From: Caldimicrobium sp964595655
GTDB lineage: Bacteria > Desulfobacterota > Thermodesulfobacteria > Thermodesulfobacteriales > Thermodesulfobacteriaceae
DNA length: 7,336 nt
Assembly (NCBI GenBank): GCA_964595655.1
Contig: CAZQQV010000062.1
Location: 1-7,336, forward strand
Direction of reading: 5' to 3'
In this document: positions 6,475 through 7,336 of the stretch, one piece after another
Position numbering within the stretch: the stretch's first letter is position 1
Layout: each line of letters starts with the position of its first letter
Notes under the pieces: generated by a model
Told to the model about the DNA's origin: nothing
What the model saw: the letters and a program-made list of their open reading frames with translations, nothing else
Databases searched by the model: none
Program-made: the position numbers and the translations under genes

Positions 6475-6586
6475 GGCTCTACCTCCTTTTGTTTTTGTGG
6501 ATTTTTCAATGTTTTTAAAAAGTATCAGCTATCAAGTTTTTTTTATCCTTTATCTTTACAGAACTATCGCTTTGCTACTTTTTTAA

Positions 6587-6615
6587 ATTATACTGGAAAA
6601 TAAAGTATAAGTAAA
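6587..6615 (-). promoter_or_regulatory. Sigma70 promoter of the ferritin-lptD operon
   Basis: On the minus strand, -35 TTTACT (6615-6610, 4 of 6 consensus) is separated by exactly 17 bases from a perfect -10 TATAAT (6592-6587). The start would be near 6580, giving a leader of about 105 bases before the ferritin ATG. The long AT-rich leader has room for regulation; it contains one lone TTGAAAA half-site but no full Fur dyad. The promoter lies entirely between the radical SAM stop and the ferritin gene, so these two genes can be expressed separately. No terminator is evident after the radical SAM gene. Confidence 0.65.
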
Positions 6616-6640
6616 GATTTTTATCTGAAGGACATGAAAA

Positions 6641-7336
6641 CTAAAGAATTTCCCGCGAGATTTTCTCAGAAAGAAGCATCTGTTTTTCCCACTCTCCAAA
6701 AATCTTACCTTTGGGGAGATATTTTTTGATAAAATCAAAAATTTCCTTGCTAATCCTTCCTGCTGGTTTTTTCATAAAGGGTGTTTGAGGAAGAGGCATA
6801 AAGGTGTGGGCATGAATAATTGCTCCCATTTGGGCAAGCTCCTCCATGAAGGAAAGGGTTGCCTTTATGTCCTCTTCAGTTTCTGAGGGAAGACCAAAAA
6901 TAAAGTCCACTTTGGCTTTAAGCCCTGCCTTTATAGTTATTTTCACAGCCCTTCTTACATCTTCTACAGTATGCCCTCTTTGAAGATACTCAAGCATTCT
7001 TTCACTTCCTGTTTGCGCCCCTATCACAAGATTGTCATTTGCGCAGTATTTTTTTACGAGCAAAACGGTTTCCTCAGTAACCTGCTCGGGTCTTACTTCT
7101 GAGGGAAAGCTTCCAAAAAAGAGGCGCCCCTGATAGGGTTTTACAAGGTTATAAAGTTCTTTAAGGAGCGTCTCTAAAGCCTCAGGCTTTGGGGTCCTTC
7201 CATCAGGTGAGCCATAAGAAAAGGCATTGGGGGTGATAAATCTAAGATCCCTTATGCCTCTTTTAAGGAGTGCCTCAGCATATGAGAGAATTTGTTCAAG
7301 GGGACGGTGCCGAACTTTTGTTCCAAAGATCCGAGG
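6641..7336 (-). CDS. B12-binding/radical SAM protein, MJ_1487-like (C-terminal part)
   Basis: The reading frame is open from the window's right edge to the TAG at 6643-6641, giving 231 residues of a larger protein whose N-terminus (cobalamin-binding domain and the CxxxCxxC cluster loop) lies outside. A downstream TTG at 7063 is in frame but is not the start, because the coding pattern continues upstream. Visible segments are RHRPLEQIL, FITPNAFSYGS, GRLFFGSFPSEVRPE, VIGAQTGSERMLEYLQRGHT, KVDFIFGLPSETEED and HAHTFMPLPQTPF. Together these are typical of the C-terminal half of a radical SAM barrel, and the TPNAFSYGS and FPSEVRPE segments fit the MJ_1487 family (TIGR04013, from memory). The reaction of that family is not known to me. 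The link with iron genes is only positional. Confidence 0.8.
   Translation of the reverse strand, partial: PRIFGTKVRHRPLEQILSYAEALLKRGIRDLRFITPNAFSYGSPDGRTPKPEALETLLKELYNLVKPYQGRLFFGSFPSEVRPEQVTEETVLLVKKYCANDNLVIGAQTGSERMLEYLQRGHTVEDVRRAVKITIKAGLKAKVDFIFGLPSETEEDIKATLSFMEELAQMGAIIHAHTFMPLPQTPFMKKPAGRISKEIFDFIKKYLPKGKIFGEWEKQMLLSEKISREIL

Noticed and set aside
6504..6514. Fur box in the ferritin leader
   Set aside because: Only one half-site (TTGAAAA on the minus strand) is present; the partner half is absent.

Overview
The window looks like chromosomal DNA of a thermophilic, AT-rich, Gram-negative anaerobe. The proteins are rich in Lys, Glu, Phe and Leu. An outer-membrane LptD shows there is an outer membrane, and the Feo ferrous-iron system fits anoxic life. 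The Fur-box type (TTGAAAAT-N-ATTTTCAA) and the partial B12-binding/radical SAM gene fit a Thermodesulfobacterium/Caldimicrobium-like member of Thermodesulfobacteriota. That assignment is inference from style and content, not from a search.

Layout. Bases 1-203 form a leader containing a degenerate 15-bp tandem repeat (6-65), a strong hairpin (70-97), a probable sigma70 promoter (147-174) and a near-consensus Fur operator (173-189). A tight plus-strand operon follows: fur (204-638), feoA (641-1009), feoB (1022-2959) and a membrane-anchored calcineurin-like metallophosphoesterase (2959-4071). Gaps are 2 bp, 12 bp and a 1-base TGATG overlap. On the minus strand, reading towards this operon, are the 3' part of a B12-binding/radical SAM gene (6641 to the window edge), a ferritin-like gene of the encapsulated-ferritin type (6474-6175) with its own promoter (6587-6615), and lptD (6178-4013). 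The two operons converge, and lptD overlaps the 3' end of the phosphoesterase gene tail to tail by 59 bp with no visible terminator.

How the genes work together. Fur senses iron and probably represses its own operon through the 173-189 operator. FeoB, helped by FeoA, imports Fe2+ across the inner membrane. The ferritin-like protein on the facing operon would oxidise and store or detoxify iron. The phosphoesterase (catalytic domain predicted periplasmic) and LptD (LPS insertion in the outer membrane) are envelope genes attached to each iron operon.

Points most worth a second look: (1) lptD has a complete signal peptide and N-terminal domain but no ATG, GTG or TTG for its first 76 codons; the best start is an AUA that overlaps the ferritin stop codon (ATAA) and lies 7 nt after a perfect AGGAGG encoded by the ferritin's Glu tail. 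(2) FeoA carries an extra Cys/His-rich C-terminal tail. (3) The ferritin-like domain resembles the one fused to archaeal encapsulins, but stands alone with no shell gene in view. (4) An iron-uptake operon and an iron-storage operon overlap convergently.
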